From: an uncultured Williamsia sp.
GTDB taxonomy: Bacteria; Actinomycetota; Actinomycetes; Mycobacteriales; Mycobacteriaceae
Reading direction: 5' to 3'
DNA: 64,000 nucleotides
NCBI RefSeq assembly: GCF_947494875.1
Contig: NZ_CANLWM010000008.1
Coordinates: 248,001-312,000 of the forward strand
Shown here: positions 52,753 through 62,631 of the stretch, piece by piece
How the letters are laid out: each line of letters starts with the position of its first letter
Numbering within the stretch: the first letter of the stretch is position 1
Translations under genes and position numbers: made by a program
Notes under the pieces: model-generated
What the model was told of the DNA's origin: nothing
What the model saw: the letters and a program-made list of their open reading frames with translations, nothing else
Databases searched by the model: none

Positions 52753-53955
52753 ATGCGCATCGCTTATACCGAGGCCCAGGAGGAGCTCCGTCGCGAGCTC
52801 CGCACCTATTTCGCGCGGCTGATGACGCCCGAACGCCGCGCCGCACTGGCGTCGGACTCGGGTGAGGTCGGGGCGGGCAACGTCTACCGCGAGATCGTCG
52901 CGCAGATGGGTGCCGACGGATGGCTCGCGCTGGGCTGGCCCGAGGAGTACGGCGGCCAGAACCGCCCGATGATGGACCAGCTGATCTTCACCGACGAGGC
53001 GGCCATCGCCGGTGTGCCGGTCCCGTTCCTCACCATCAACTCGGTGGCGCCGACGATCATGCACTACGGCACCGACGAGCAGAAGGCGTTCTTCCTGCCG
53101 AGGATCGCCGCCGGCGAGCTGCACTTCTCCATCGGTTACTCCGAGCCGGGCGCCGGCACCGACCTCGCGTCGCTGCGGACCACGGCCGTGCTCGACGGCG
53201 ACGAGTTCGTGATCAACGGCCAGAAGATGTGGACGAGCCTGATCCAGTACGCCGACTACATCTGGCTCGCCTGCCGCACCGACCCGGCCTCGATGGAGCC
53301 CGGCGGGAAGAAGCACAAGGGCATCTCGATGATCATCGTGCCCACGTCGGCCGAGGGCTTCGGCTACACGCCGGTGCACACGATGGCCGGCGTCGACACC
53401 AGTGCGACCTACTACTCCGACGTTCGTGTCCCGCGGTCGGCGCTCGTCGGTGAGCTCGGCGGCGGGTGGCCGCTGGTCACCAACCAGCTCAACCACGAAC
53501 GCGTCGCGCTGTGTTCGGCCGCACCGATCCAGCAGGCCCTGCGCGAGACGGTGGAGTGGGCGCAGAACACCAAGCGGGCCGACGGCAACCGCGTCATCGA
53601 CGCCGAGTGGGTGCAGCTGAACCTCGCCCGGGTGCACGCCAAGGTGGAGTTTTTGAAGCTGATCAACTGGAACATCGCGTCGACGGCCACGCAGGGTGGG
53701 TCGCCGTCCCCGGCCGACGCCTCCGCGACGAAGGTGTTCGGCACCGAGTTCGCCACCGAGGCCTACCGGTTGCTCATGGAGGTGCTCGGCCCGGCGGCGA
53801 CGCTGCGACGGACCTCCCCGGGAGCCCAGCTCGCCGGACGCATCGAACGGTTCCACCGGTCGTCGCTCATCCTCACCTTCGGCGGCGGCACCAACGAGAT
53901 CCAGCGCGACATCATCGCGATGCTCGCCCTCCGACAGCCCGCCCAGAAGCGCTGA
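52753..53955 (+). CDS. fadE26: acyl-CoA dehydrogenase FadE26 (sterol side chain)
   Basis: The 400-residue ACAD has FAD-binding stretches (GYSEPGAGTDLASL, KMWTSLIQYADYIW) and the C-terminal TFGGGTNEIQRDIIA with the NEIQ motif. In M. tuberculosis FadE26 and FadE27 form an alpha2beta2 enzyme (ChsE4-ChsE5) that desaturates the C8, C5 and C3 sterol side chains. Here too fadE27 follows 10 bp downstream. The catalytic Glu is expected in only one of the two subunits. Confidence 0.93.
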   Translation: MRIAYTEAQEELRRELRTYFARLMTPERRAALASDSGEVGAGNVYREIVAQMGADGWLALGWPEEYGGQNRPMMDQLIFTDEAAIAGVPVPFLTINSVAPTIMHYGTDEQKAFFLPRIAAGELHFSIGYSEPGAGTDLASLRTTAVLDGDEFVINGQKMWTSLIQYADYIWLACRTDPASMEPGGKKHKGISMIIVPTSAEGFGYTPVHTMAGVDTSATYYSDVRVPRSALVGELGGGWPLVTNQLNHERVALCSAAPIQQALRETVEWAQNTKRADGNRVIDAEWVQLNLARVHAKVEFLKLINWNIASTATQGGSPSPADASATKVFGTEFATEAYRLLMEVLGPAATLRRTSPGAQLAGRIERFHRSSLILTFGGGTNEIQRDIIAMLALRQPAQKR

Positions 53956-53965
53956 GAGGCCAGAC

Positions 53966-55075
53966 ATGGACTTCCGTCCCACCGACGAGATGACCGACGT
54001 CGCCGGACTCGCCCGCGACATCGCCGCCACGATCTCCACGCCCGAGGCGATCGCCGCGGCCGAGACAGCCGGGGATCCGATCGACGCCGCGCTGTGGTCG
54101 GCGCTCGCCGACGCCGGGCTGCTCGCGCTCGAGGCCGACGAGGCCGACGGCGGGGCCGGGCTCGGTGTCGTCGAGAACCTCGCCGTCGCGCAGGAACTCG
54201 GCGCGGTGTTGGCGCGGGTGCCCTTCGGGCCGCACGCGATGGTGGCCGTGCCGCTGATCGCGCGACTCGGCGGGCAGCGGTTGCGGGCGACGTGGTTGCC
54301 GCGCGTCACCGACGGGTCGTCCGTGGTGACCGTCGCCGCGGACGGCGAGCTCGCCGAGGATCCGCTCGCCCCCACCATCACCGCCCGTGCAGACGGGGAC
54401 GGATGGGTGCTCGACGGCACGGCGCTGTCGGTGCCTTTCGGCGCCTCCGCGGCGGCGGTCATCGTGACGGCGACCGCGCCCGACGGGACGCTGGCCGCTC
54501 TGGTGCCGACCGACGCCGCTGGGCTGACCCGAGAGGACGCCCACACGACGGGCCTCGTGCCGTCGGCACACATCGACCTCACCGGTGTGAGGGTGGCCGC
54601 CGAGGACGTCCTCGGACGATCCGACGCGGTGACGGCCGTCGTGGACCGACTCACCCTGGCGCAATGCGCCGACCAGGTCGGGGTCGTCACCGGCGCCCTG
54701 GACCGGACCGCCGAGTACGCGCGCGAACGCGAGCAGTTCTCGCGGCCCATCGGGTCGTTCCAGGCCGTGGCGCAGCGACTCGCCGACGGCTACATCGACG
54801 TCCGCGCGGCGACGCTGACCACGCTGCAGGCGGCCTATCTCGTCGGGGCCGGGGAACCGGCGGGGACCGAGTTGGCGACGGCGAAGTTCTGGTCCGCCGA
54901 GGCAGGACACCGGGTGGCGCACACCGCGGTCCACGTGCACGGCGGCGTGGGCATCGACACCAGCCATCCCCTGCACCGGTACTTCCTGCGCGCCAAGCAG
55001 AACGAGTTCGCGACGGGGTCGGCGACCACCGCGCTGCGTCGTATCGGCGCGGCGTTGGCAGCCGAACCCGTGTGA
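53966..55075 (+). CDS. fadE27: acyl-CoA dehydrogenase FadE27 (partner subunit)
   Basis: The 369-residue ACAD is more diverged in its N-terminal half. The C-terminal half holds EYAREREQFSRPIGSFQAVAQRLAD and HVHGGVGIDTSHPLHRYFLRAK. It is expected to pair with FadE26. GTGA at its end overlaps fadD17, so the three genes form a translationally coupled unit downstream of the KstR site. Confidence 0.92.
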   Translation: MDFRPTDEMTDVAGLARDIAATISTPEAIAAAETAGDPIDAALWSALADAGLLALEADEADGGAGLGVVENLAVAQELGAVLARVPFGPHAMVAVPLIARLGGQRLRATWLPRVTDGSSVVTVAADGELAEDPLAPTITARADGDGWVLDGTALSVPFGASAAAVIVTATAPDGTLAALVPTDAAGLTREDAHTTGLVPSAHIDLTGVRVAAEDVLGRSDAVTAVVDRLTLAQCADQVGVVTGALDRTAEYAREREQFSRPIGSFQAVAQRLADGYIDVRAATLTTLQAAYLVGAGEPAGTELATAKFWSAEAGHRVAHTAVHVHGGVGIDTSHPLHRYFLRAKQNEFATGSATTALRRIGAALAAEPV

Positions 55076-56634
55076 CCACCGGGGCGGGCGCCCTCGCGAT
55101 CGCCGATCTGCTCGACCGCCTCGTCGACGTCGACGATCGTGGGATCCGTTGTGGGGACACCACGATCACCTGGCGTGACCACCTCGTGGACGCGCGCCGC
55201 TGGGCCGGCGCGCTGCGCGCGCGTCTCGATCCCGACCGACCGGCGCACGTCGCCGTGCTCCTCGCGAACACCCCGGCGTTCGCGACGGTGCTGTCTGCCG
55301 CCGCGCTCGACGGACTCGTGGTGGTCGGGCTGAACACCACGCGGCGGGGGGCGGCACTCGCGCGCGACATGGCTCTCGCCGACTGTGCACTCGTGCTCGT
55401 CGAACCCTCGACCGCCGCCCTCCTCGACGGCGTCGACACCGCCGGAGTGCCCGTCGTCGACGTGACCGGGCCCGCGTGGCTGTCGGAGGTCGCCGCCCAG
55501 ACGGTCGGGTCCCCGATCAACCGACCGGCCGCGGACGACCTGTTCATGCTGATCTTCACCTCCGGCACCAGTGGCGACCCGAAAGCCGTCCGATGCGATC
55601 ACGCCAAGGTGACCGCCGCCGGCACGATGCTCGCCGACCGGTTCGGACTGGGCGCCCACGACGTCGTCTACCTGTCGATGCCGATGTTCCACTCGAACGC
55701 GATCATCGCCGGGTGGGGTGTCGCGGTCGCCGCGGGTGCGTCGATCGCGCTGCGGCCGCGGTTCTCTGCCTCGGGGTTTTTCGACGACGTCCGTCGCTTC
55801 GGCGCCACCTACGCCAACTACGTGGGCAAGCCACTGAGTTACGTCCTGGCGACGCCGGCCCGCGCCGACGACGCCGACAACCCGCTTCGGATCGTCTACG
55901 GCAACGAGGCCTCCGCGGGGGACATCGTGGCATTCGGCGAGCGCTTCGACGTCCGCGTCGTCGACGGGTTCGGGTCGACCGAGGGCGGTGTCGCGATCGG
56001 CCGGACCCCGGACACCCCACCCGAGGCGCTCGGTCCGCTCGTCCCACCGGTCGCGGTCGTCGACATCACGACCGGACTCCCCTGCCCGCCTGCCGAGTTC
56101 GACGCCGCCGGTCGGCTCCTCAACGCGGACGACGCGGTCGGCGAGGTCGTCAACACCGCGGGTCCCGGCGCGTTCACCGGCTACTACGGCGATCCTGCCG
56201 CCGAGGCCGAGCGGATGCGCGGCGGTGTCTACCACACCGGCGATCTGGCCTATGTCGACGACGACGGCTTCGTGTACTTCGCCGGCCGCATGGGCGACTG
56301 GGTGCGCGTCGACGGCGAGAACGTCGGTACCGGACCCATCGAACGGATCCTCCTGCGGAACAAAGACATCCGCCTGGCGAGCGTCCACGGGGTCGCCGCC
56401 GAGGTGGGCGATCAGATCGTCGCCACACTCGTCGCCGACGGGCTCACCGCCGACATGCTCTCGTCGTTCCTCGCGGCCCAGTCGGATCTCGGCCCCAAGC
56501 AGTGGCCGTCGCAGATCTGCCTCGTCGACACGCTACCGACCACGGCGACCTTCAAGGTGCTGCGGCGCGAGATCGCGGCGTCGGCACCGGAGCCGACGTG
56601 GACCCTCGACCCGGTGACCCGCACCTACCGATGA
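55072..56634 (+). CDS. fadD17: acyl-CoA synthetase FadD17-like
   Basis: The 520-residue ANL-superfamily ligase has the P-loop FTSGTSGDPKAVRCDHAK (about residues 160-177), the AMP motif DGFGSTEGG and the hinge GRMGDWVRVDGENVG. The final catalytic Lys lies in TATFKVLRRE. FadD17 of M. tuberculosis activates C5-type steroid side-chain carboxylates. The GTG at 55072 overlaps the fadE27 stop. Confidence 0.92.
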   Translation: MTTGAGALAIADLLDRLVDVDDRGIRCGDTTITWRDHLVDARRWAGALRARLDPDRPAHVAVLLANTPAFATVLSAAALDGLVVVGLNTTRRGAALARDMALADCALVLVEPSTAALLDGVDTAGVPVVDVTGPAWLSEVAAQTVGSPINRPAADDLFMLIFTSGTSGDPKAVRCDHAKVTAAGTMLADRFGLGAHDVVYLSMPMFHSNAIIAGWGVAVAAGASIALRPRFSASGFFDDVRRFGATYANYVGKPLSYVLATPARADDADNPLRIVYGNEASAGDIVAFGERFDVRVVDGFGSTEGGVAIGRTPDTPPEALGPLVPPVAVVDITTGLPCPPAEFDAAGRLLNADDAVGEVVNTAGPGAFTGYYGDPAAEAERMRGGVYHTGDLAYVDDDGFVYFAGRMGDWVRVDGENVGTGPIERILLRNKDIRLASVHGVAAEVGDQIVATLVADGLTADMLSSFLAAQSDLGPKQWPSQICLVDTLPTTATFKVLRREIAASAPEPTWTLDPVTRTYR

Positions 56635-56644
56635 CGGCCGGCGG

Positions 56645-57790
56645 TCAGGCCGGGGCGGTGTGCGGCAGGGTCGCGGCGAGACGTTCGACGGTGCGGGTGT
56701 ACTCCTCGACGAGCCCGTCGATCAGCTCCGCGACGGGGGTGATGGCGTTCATCCGGCCGACGATCTGTCCGGCCGGCATCGCGACGACCTGCGGGTCGTC
56801 GGCGGCCGAGATGCGCGAGTGGGCATCCGCGACGAGCAGGTTCTGCAGCGGCATCGGCAGTGGCGCAGGCGCATCCGGGGCATCCCAGGCATCGGTCCAC
56901 TTCGTCTTCAACAGCCGAGCGGGCTTGCCGGAGTAGATGCGACGACGCACGGTGTCGTGCGAGGTCGCCGCGAGCAGCGCCTGCTGGATGGTGGTCGGCC
57001 CGTCGCCCTTCGCACCGAGCCGGTACTCGGCGGCGGTCAGCCAGTAGGACCCCATCCACACACCGTCGGCGCCGGAGGCGAGTGCGGCGGCGACCTGGCG
57101 ACCGCTGCCGACACCACCGGCGGCGAGCACGGAGGCGTTGTCCCCCACGGCATCGACGACCTCCGGCCACAGCACGACCGACGTGATCTCCCCGGTGTGG
57201 CCACCGGCCTCGTAGCCCTGCGCGATGACGATGTCGACGCCGGCGTCGACGTGGTGCAGAGCATGGGAACGGGCGCCGGCCAGTGCCGCGACCTGCACGC
57301 CGTGGGCGTGGGACGCGGCGATCACGTCCTCCGGCGGCGAGCCGAGAGCGTTCGCGATCAGCTTGATCTGACCGTGTCGGTCGGCGTGCTCCATCGCGAT
57401 GTCGACGTGGGAGCGGGCGACGGAGTGCAGCCAGCCGAGCACGCCCGCGTTCACGCGCTCCTCGCCCTCGAGGGTCGGCACACCGAGCTCGTCGAGCGTG
57501 CGCTCCACGAACGCCCGGTGCTCCGGCGGGATCATCGCGTCGAGGTCGACCTTCGTGCCCTCGGTCGGGATCTTCGCCGGCATGACGATGTCGACGCCGA
57601 ACGGCTTGCCGTCGGTGTTCTCGTGCATCCAGGTGAGCACGCGGTCGAGCTCGTCGGCCTCGTTGAAGCGGACGCACCCGAGCACACCGAGACCGCCGGC
57701 CCGGCTGATCGCGGCGGCGACGTGTTCCGACGGGGTGAAACCGAAGATCGGGTACTCGATGCCGAAACGGTCGGCGAGTGCGGTGCGCAT
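56645..57790 (-). CDS. nitronate monooxygenase-like flavoprotein
   Basis: The 381-residue TIM-barrel flavoprotein belongs to the 2-nitropropane dioxygenase group, with the N-terminal RFGIEYPIFGFTPSEHVAAAISRAGGLGVLG and the FMN-binding VIAQGYEAGGHTGEI...VLAAGGVGSGRQVAAALASGADGVWMGS. The reaction is not evident. It lies 26 bp downstream of fadD19, so it is co-expressed with the sterol genes; related flavoproteins of steroid regulons act as oxidases or reductases of CoA esters. Confidence 0.85.
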   Translation of the reverse strand: MRTALADRFGIEYPIFGFTPSEHVAAAISRAGGLGVLGCVRFNEADELDRVLTWMHENTDGKPFGVDIVMPAKIPTEGTKVDLDAMIPPEHRAFVERTLDELGVPTLEGEERVNAGVLGWLHSVARSHVDIAMEHADRHGQIKLIANALGSPPEDVIAASHAHGVQVAALAGARSHALHHVDAGVDIVIAQGYEAGGHTGEITSVVLWPEVVDAVGDNASVLAAGGVGSGRQVAAALASGADGVWMGSYWLTAAEYRLGAKGDGPTTIQQALLAATSHDTVRRRIYSGKPARLLKTKWTDAWDAPDAPAPLPMPLQNLLVADAHSRISAADDPQVVAMPAGQIVGRMNAITPVAELIDGLVEEYTRTVERLAATLPHTAPA

Positions 57791-57816
57791 GGTGAGCCTG
57801 TCTGTGTCGATGACCG

Positions 57817-59475
57817 TCAGGTACGGGTGGAGGTGACCTCGAGGGTCTCGTCGGCGGGACGGGATTCCGTGACCTCGTGCCCCCAGCGGTAGTTCGGCTT
57901 CCCCGCGGGCGAGCGCTTGATCTCGTCGACGAACCAGACGCTGCGCGGACACTTGTAGCCGGCGATCTGCTCGCGGGCGACGGCGTTGATGTCCTCCAGG
58001 CCCGGCCGATGGCCGTCGCGGGCGGCGATCACGGCCGCGACGCGGTTGCCGTACCGCTCGTCGGGGACGCCGACGACGACGGTGTCGAACACGTCGGGGT
58101 GTGCCTTCAGCGCCTGCTCCACCTCTTCCGGGAAGATCTTCTCGCCGCCGGAGTTGATCGACACCGATCCGCGGCCGAGCATCGTGATGGTGCCGTCGGA
58201 CTCGTAGCGGGCGAAGTCGCCGGGCATCGAGTACCGCACGCCGTCGAAGGTCGTGAAGGTCTTCTCCGACTTCTCCGGGTCGTTGTGGTAGCGCAACGGG
58301 ATGTTGCCGGTGCGGGCCATCAGACCGACCTCGTCGGAACCGACGGGGATGACGGTGCCGTCCTCGCGCAGCAGGACCGTGTTGGGATCGGCCTTCACAC
58401 GCGGCCCGCCCGCGTGCGCCTGCCCCTTCTCGACGGCGGTCATGCCGCCGAAGCCGGTCTCGGACGACCCGATCGCGTCGACGATCACCGCGTTCGGGAA
58501 GCGGTCGACGTACTGGTCCTTGACGCTCTGGGAGAAGATCGCCGCCGACGAGGCGATGGACAGGACCGACGAGGTGTCGTAGTCCTTCTCCAGCAGCGCC
58601 TCGATCATGGGGCGTCCCATGGCATCCCCGGTGATGAACACGACGTTCGCCTTGTGCCGCTCGACGATCTCCCACGTCTGGTGCGCGCCGAACTCGGGGT
58701 AGATGATCGCCTTCTGGCCGCCGAAGAGCGCCTGGAACACCGCCCACTGCGACCCGCCGTGGATGAACGGCGGGATCGGGAACCGCACCAGCTGGCCACC
58801 GGCCGCACCCTCGTTCGCGAACTTCCACTCGTCGGTGACGGGTTCGCCGGTGTACCAGTCGGTTCCACCGCCGAGGACGCGGAACACGTCGTACTGACGC
58901 CACACCACGCCCTTGGGCTTCCCCGTCGTCCCGCCGGTGTAGAGGATGTAGAGATCGTCGTCGGAGCGCTCCTCGAAATCGCGCTCGGTGGGGTTGTTCG
59001 CGACGGCGTCGTCGAACTCGATCGCGTCGGCGGTGAGGTGCCCGTGGTTGAGCGCGTCGGCGATGTCCTTGCCCGTACCGTCCTCGATGACGATCAGGTG
59101 CTTGAGGTCGGGCGCCTTCGGCAGCACCTTCGCGACCTTCTGCGTGTACTGCCGTTCGTAGATCAGCACCGACATCTGCGAGTCGGTGAAGATGTGCTCG
59201 AGCTCGGCCTCGACGTAGCGGAAGTTGACGTTCACCATCACCGCACGTGCCTTGAAGATCGCCACCATCGCCTCGACGCACTCGAGGGTGTTGCGGCTGT
59301 AGAGCCCGACCGTGTCCCCGGGTTGCACGCCGAGGGTGCGGAGCTGATGGGCGAGCGCGTTGCTGCGCGCCTCGAGTTCGGCGTACGTCCGCGACGCGCC
59401 GTCGGTCTCCAGCGCGACGCGATCGGGCATCAGATCGACGGCGTGCTCGACGAGATCGGCGATGGTGAAGGCCAT
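57817..59475 (-). CDS. fadD19: sterol C26-carboxylate CoA ligase FadD19
   Basis: This 552-residue acyl-CoA synthetase has [15 protein letters not shown] (P-loop, about residues 180-194), [10 protein letters not shown] (AMP) and the hinge [20 protein letters not shown]. The C-terminal catalytic Lys is in GKPNYRW. FadD19 activates the C8 side chain of cholesterol for beta-oxidation. A KstR-like site sits 10-24 bp upstream, and TAGTTT lies 6 nt before the ATG, so the transcript is probably leaderless. Confidence 0.94.
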   Translation of the reverse strand: MAFTIADLVEHAVDLMPDRVALETDGASRTYAELEARSNALAHQLRTLGVQPGDTVGLYSRNTLECVEAMVAIFKARAVMVNVNFRYVEAELEHIFTDSQMSVLIYERQYTQKVAKVLPKAPDLKHLIVIEDGTGKDIADALNHGHLTADAIEFDDAVANNPTERDFEERSDDDLYILYTGGTTGKPKGVVWRQYDVFRVLGGGTDWYTGEPVTDEWKFANEGAAGGQLVRFPIPPFIHGGSQWAVFQALFGGQKAIIYPEFGAHQTWEIVERHKANVVFITGDAMGRPMIEALLEKDYDTSSVLSIASSAAIFSQSVKDQYVDRFPNAVIVDAIGSSETGFGGMTAVEKGQAHAGGPRVKADPNTVLLREDGTVIPVGSDEVGLMARTGNIPLRYHNDPEKSEKTFTTFDGVRYSMPGDFARYESDGTITMLGRGSVSINSGGEKIFPEEVEQALKAHPDVFDTVVVGVPDERYGNRVAAVIAARDGHRPGLEDINAVAREQIAGYKCPRSVWFVDEIKRSPAGKPNYRWGHEVTESRPADETLEVTSTRT

Positions 59476-59485
59476 GGGACAAAAC

Positions 59486-59499
59486 TAGAACGTGTTACC
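59486..59499. promoter_or_regulatory. KstR operator between fadD19 and echA19
   Basis: TAGAACGTGTTACC matches TNNAACNNGTTNNA except for the last base (C instead of A). It sits in the 75-bp divergent spacer between fadD19 and echA19, overlapping the presumed -10 of fadD19. Confidence 0.75.
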
Positions 59500-59550
59500 G
59501 TTTTGGGCAAGGACACCGCAGAACACCTGCCTGATCGAGAGGGAGTCGTC

Positions 59551-60348
59551 GTGCCCGACACCCCGGAGCCCGAATGCCTCGTCGAGAAGCGCGGACACAC
59601 GCTGATCGTGACCCTGAACCGTCCGCAGGCGCGCAACGCGCTGTCGACGGAGATGATGCGCATCATGGTCGAGGCCTGGGACCGCATCGACTCCGACGAC
59701 GACATCCGCGTCGCGATCCTGACCGGGGCGGGCGGGTACTTCTGCGCGGGCGCGGATCTGAAGAACATGGACAGGAACGCGCCGGGTGACAGCTTCGACT
59801 CCGGCGAATTCGACCCCACCCACCTTCCCGCGCTCCTCAAAGGTCGACGCCTGACCAAGCCGTTGATCGCCGCGGTCGAGGGACCGGCGATCGCCGGCGG
59901 GACCGAGATCCTGCAGGGCACCGACATCCGCGTCGCCGGCGAGAGCGCGCGGTTCGGCGTCGCCGAGGCGCGCTGGGGCCTGTTCCCTCTCGGCGGCAGC
60001 GCTGTCCGGCTCGTCCGCCAGATCCCGTACACGATCGCCGCCGACATCCTGCTGACCGGCCGCCAGGTCACCGCCGCCGAGGCGTTGTCCTACGGGCTGA
60101 TCGGGTACGTCGTCCCCGACGGCACCGCACTGGAGAAGGCACTCGAGATCGCCGACCGCATCGCCGCGAACGGTCCCGTCGCGGTGCAGAACATCCTCCG
60201 CACGATCCGCGACACCGAGGGCATGCACGAGATGGACGCGTTCCCCATCGAGGCCGCGCTCGGCAAGAAGGTGTTCTCCAGCGACGACGCGAAGATCGGC
60301 CCGAAGGCGTTCGCGAACAAGGAGAAGCCGGTCTTCACCGGCCGGTGA
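59551..60348 (+). CDS. echA19: enoyl-CoA hydratase EchA19
   Basis: The 265-residue crotonase-fold hydratase adds water to the 2,3-double bond of acyl-CoA esters. Oxyanion-hole regions are AGADLKNM and [14 protein letters not shown]. The catalytic Glu is expected in [12 protein letters not shown]. The M. tuberculosis homologue acts on cholesterol side-chain enoyl-CoAs. GTG 59551 follows GAGAGGGAG. The 3' end overlaps the facing TetR gene by 14 bp. Confidence 0.93.
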   Translation: MPDTPEPECLVEKRGHTLIVTLNRPQARNALSTEMMRIMVEAWDRIDSDDDIRVAILTGAGGYFCAGADLKNMDRNAPGDSFDSGEFDPTHLPALLKGRRLTKPLIAAVEGPAIAGGTEILQGTDIRVAGESARFGVAEARWGLFPLGGSAVRLVRQIPYTIAADILLTGRQVTAAEALSYGLIGYVVPDGTALEKALEIADRIAANGPVAVQNILRTIRDTEGMHEMDAFPIEAALGKKVFSSDDAKIGPKAFANKEKPVFTGR

Positions 60349-60985
60349 GCGAACCCGTCGCCGTGGTCTCGTCGCCGAGGATCTCGACGACGAGCGGGGG
60401 CAGCACCGACGGCGGCAGGCCCGCGAGCGTCCCGAAGAACGACGAGCGACACATGGCGACGACGTCGTCGGGGTCGATCCGCTTGTCGGTCAGCATCTCG
60501 TAGCAGGCCGCACGCAGCTGGCCGATCCAGCTCCGCAACGCGAGCACGAGGATCGGCGCGGGGTCGTCGGCGCCGGTGACGGACAGGATGCGGGATATCT
60601 GCTCGTCGCTCGAGACCGAGACCAGCGACACGACCTCCGGATCCGAGCTGACGCCACTGCGGAACACCGCGCGCACGCCGTGTTCGTGCTGCAGGCAGTG
60701 GTCGACGAAGGCACGGATGCCGTTCACCAGCTGCTCCACGGGCGACAGCGTGGGATCCGGTGCCGTCTCGTCCATGAGGCGTTCGTTCTCGCGGGTGAGC
60801 ATCGCGACGAAGAACTCCCGCTTCCCCGGGAAGTAGTGGTAGAGCAGGCCGCGGGAGACACCCGCGAGCTCTGCGACGCGTTCGATGTGCACCTCGTCGT
60901 ACGGGTGGGTCGCGAAGAGCTCGACGCCGAGGTCCAGCAACGCCTCACGCCGACGTTCGGGACTCATCCGCGTTCGTCCGGCCAC
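60335..60985 (-). CDS. TetR family regulator, divergent from the P450
   Basis: This 216-residue TetR protein has a helix-turn-helix at about residues 33-52 ([24 protein letters not shown]) and a helical ligand domain with several Trp/Phe that could bind a hydrophobic ligand. It is unlikely to be KstR, which is usually encoded elsewhere. Adjacent position suggests control of the P450, as the TetR repressor BM3R1 controls CYP102A1 in Bacillus megaterium. GTG start at 60985. Confidence 0.87.
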   Translation of the reverse strand: MAGRTRMSPERRREALLDLGVELFATHPYDEVHIERVAELAGVSRGLLYHYFPGKREFFVAMLTRENERLMDETAPDPTLSPVEQLVNGIRAFVDHCLQHEHGVRAVFRSGVSSDPEVVSLVSVSSDEQISRILSVTGADDPAPILVLALRSWIGQLRAACYEMLTDKRIDPDDVVAMCRSSFFGTLAGLPPSVLPPLVVEILGDETTATGSLTGR

Positions 60986-61014
60986 GCGCTCACGCTACCC
61001 GGCCGGGTCGCTAC

Positions 61015-61029
61015 TTGACGCTGGTTCAA
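61015..61029. promoter_or_regulatory. candidate TetR operator between the TetR and P450 genes
   Basis: TTGACGCTGGTTCAA contains TTGA and TCAA as an inverted repeat (5 of 7 positions paired in 7-1-7 register) in the 64-bp divergent spacer. Weaker than the other operators in the window. Confidence 0.4.
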
Positions 61030-61049
61030 TAGCGCGGGAGAGTCAGGGC

Positions 61050-62465
61050 GTGGCACGCAACGACTGGCACGGCCGACAGTTCCCCCACCCGGGTCGCCGC
61101 CGACCGGTGATCGGTGACCTCCTGACCGTGGACCGCTCGAGTCCGATCCAGAGCATGCTCGAGGCGTCGCGCGGCCTGGGTCCGATCTGGGAACTCCGTG
61201 TCCTGCGCGAGCGACTGGTGTTCGTCGGGACCGCCGAGCTCACCGCGGAGTTGTGCGACGAGACCCGCTTCTGCAAGGCGCTGCCGCCCGCGGTCGACGC
61301 CCTGCGCGACTACGCCGGCGACGGGCTGTTCACCGCCTACAACCACGAGCCGAACTGGCAACTGGCGCACGAGCTCCTGGTCCCCGCCTTCACCAAGTCG
61401 GCGATGCGCTCCTACCACCCCGTCATGGTCGAGACGGCGTCGGAACTGTTCGACTACTGGGAGCGTCGACTGGCCGACGGTCCCGTCGACGTCTCGCGCG
61501 ACATGACCAAGCTGACCATGGAGACCCTCACGCGCTCCGCGTTCAGCCGGGACTTCGGGTCGTTCCGGACAGCGGAGGCACACCCCTTCGTCGCCGCTAT
61601 GGTCACTGCGCTGGAGACCGGCCGCCGCAAGGGCACGGTGCGCACGCTGCCGGGCGGCTCGGCGCTCGCGTGGCTGCTCGACCGCCGCTACGCACGCCAC
61701 ACGGACTACCTCGACTCGATGCTCGACGAGCTCATCGCCACCCGGAGCGGTTCCGACGAGCAGCACGACCTCCTCGGCATCATGCTGAACGTCGCCCACC
61801 CCGAGACCGGCGAGAAGCTGGAGCCGGTCAACATCCGGTATCAGATCCTCACCTTCCTGGTCGCCGGACACGAGACGACCTCGGGCGCACTGTCGTTCGC
61901 GCTGCACTATCTGGCCCGCAACCCCGACTGCCTCGCTCGGGCACGGTCCGAGGCCGACGAGATCCTCGGCGACGACCCCACCGCGATGCCCGAGTTCGAG
62001 CAGGTGGCCAAGTTCCGGTACATCCGTCGGGTGCTCGACGAGTCGCTGCGCATCTGGCCGACCGTCCCGGGATTCGCCCGGGCTCCGCGGGAGTCGACGG
62101 TGCTCGCCGACGAGTACCGCATGGATCCCGACGACTACGCGATCGTGAGCCTCGGCGCGGTGCACAAGGATCCAGCCGTCTGGGACGACCCCGACCGCTT
62201 CGACCCGGACCGGTTCCTCCCCGGGAACGTCAAGAAGCGACCACCCCACAGCTACAAGCCGTTCGGGGCGGGGTTGCGGTCCTGCATCGGGCGCCAGTTC
62301 GCGATCCACGAGGCCGTCCTGGTCCTCGCGACCCTGATCCACCGATTCGACTTCGAGGGCGACCCCGGCTACGACCTCCGCGTCACCGAACGCCTCACCA
62401 TGCTCCCCGAGGGCTTCGAGCTGACCTTGCGTCCTCGCGCACGGTCGGAGGTCGCGGCCTCCTGA
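61050..62465 (+). CDS. stand-alone cytochrome P450 resembling the CYP102 (P450 BM3) heme domain
   Basis: The 471-residue P450 has the I-helix AGHETTSG (about residue 273), ExxR in DESLRIWP and the heme-ligand loop FGAGLRSCIGRQFA (Cys about 412). Stretches such as GLFTAYNHEPNWQLAHELLVPAF, SRDMTKLTMETL and FAIHEAVLVLATLIHRFDFE are strongly BM3-like, and the length equals the BM3 heme domain alone. The diflavin reductase half is absent; the protein stops after the heme domain. Electrons must come in trans, possibly from a ferredoxin. Fatty-acid hydroxylation is the known reaction of the family; a sterol-related substrate is possible by location. GTG 61050 is the proposed start. Confidence 0.9.
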   Translation: MARNDWHGRQFPHPGRRRPVIGDLLTVDRSSPIQSMLEASRGLGPIWELRVLRERLVFVGTAELTAELCDETRFCKALPPAVDALRDYAGDGLFTAYNHEPNWQLAHELLVPAFTKSAMRSYHPVMVETASELFDYWERRLADGPVDVSRDMTKLTMETLTRSAFSRDFGSFRTAEAHPFVAAMVTALETGRRKGTVRTLPGGSALAWLLDRRYARHTDYLDSMLDELIATRSGSDEQHDLLGIMLNVAHPETGEKLEPVNIRYQILTFLVAGHETTSGALSFALHYLARNPDCLARARSEADEILGDDPTAMPEFEQVAKFRYIRRVLDESLRIWPTVPGFARAPRESTVLADEYRMDPDDYAIVSLGAVHKDPAVWDDPDRFDPDRFLPGNVKKRPPHSYKPFGAGLRSCIGRQFAIHEAVLVLATLIHRFDFEGDPGYDLRVTERLTMLPEGFELTLRPRARSEVAAS

Positions 62466-62471
62466 CCCCCA

Positions 62472-62631
62472 CTCGTCCGTTGGGCATCAGGAACCATCGG
62501 TTGGGCGTTTGGAACCGTTCGTTGGGCGCTTGGAACGCGCCGTCGGACACGGCTGCCCACTCGAGAGCTCCTGCTGCCCAACAGACGGTCCCGACCGCCC
62601 AACGGACGGTTCCAGCAGCGCAACAGACGGT
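62472..62631. repeat. symmetric flip array 3, 21-bp period, P450/fadD convergent spacer
   Basis: GTTGGGC cores occur at 62479, 62500 and 62521, with a degenerate copy (GTCGGAC) at 62542. The complement GCCCAAC occurs at 62576 and 62597, with GCGCAAC at 62618. Every step is 21 bp and the three nested pairs share one axis at 62551.5. The forward unit reads roughly GGAACCGTYCGTTGGGCGYY, closely related to array A at 32.2 kb. No coding potential is evident. Confidence 0.85.

Noticed and set aside
52519-54750. 743-codon open frame antisense to fadE26/fadE27
   Set aside because: Low-complexity Ser/Ala/Arg composition, no ribosome binding site, and it covers two well-supported acyl-CoA dehydrogenase genes.
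56645-57790. Assignment of the flavoprotein as IpdC (Rv3553) of sterol-ring degradation
   Set aside because: Both are nitronate-monooxygenase-like, but the N-terminal and substrate-loop sequences differ from what I recall of IpdC and none of the ring-degradation genes (ipdAB, fadD3) is nearby.
60335-60985. This TetR gene as kstR itself
   Set aside because: It sits beside a P450 and its presumed operator does not match the KstR motif. kstR is expected elsewhere in the genome.
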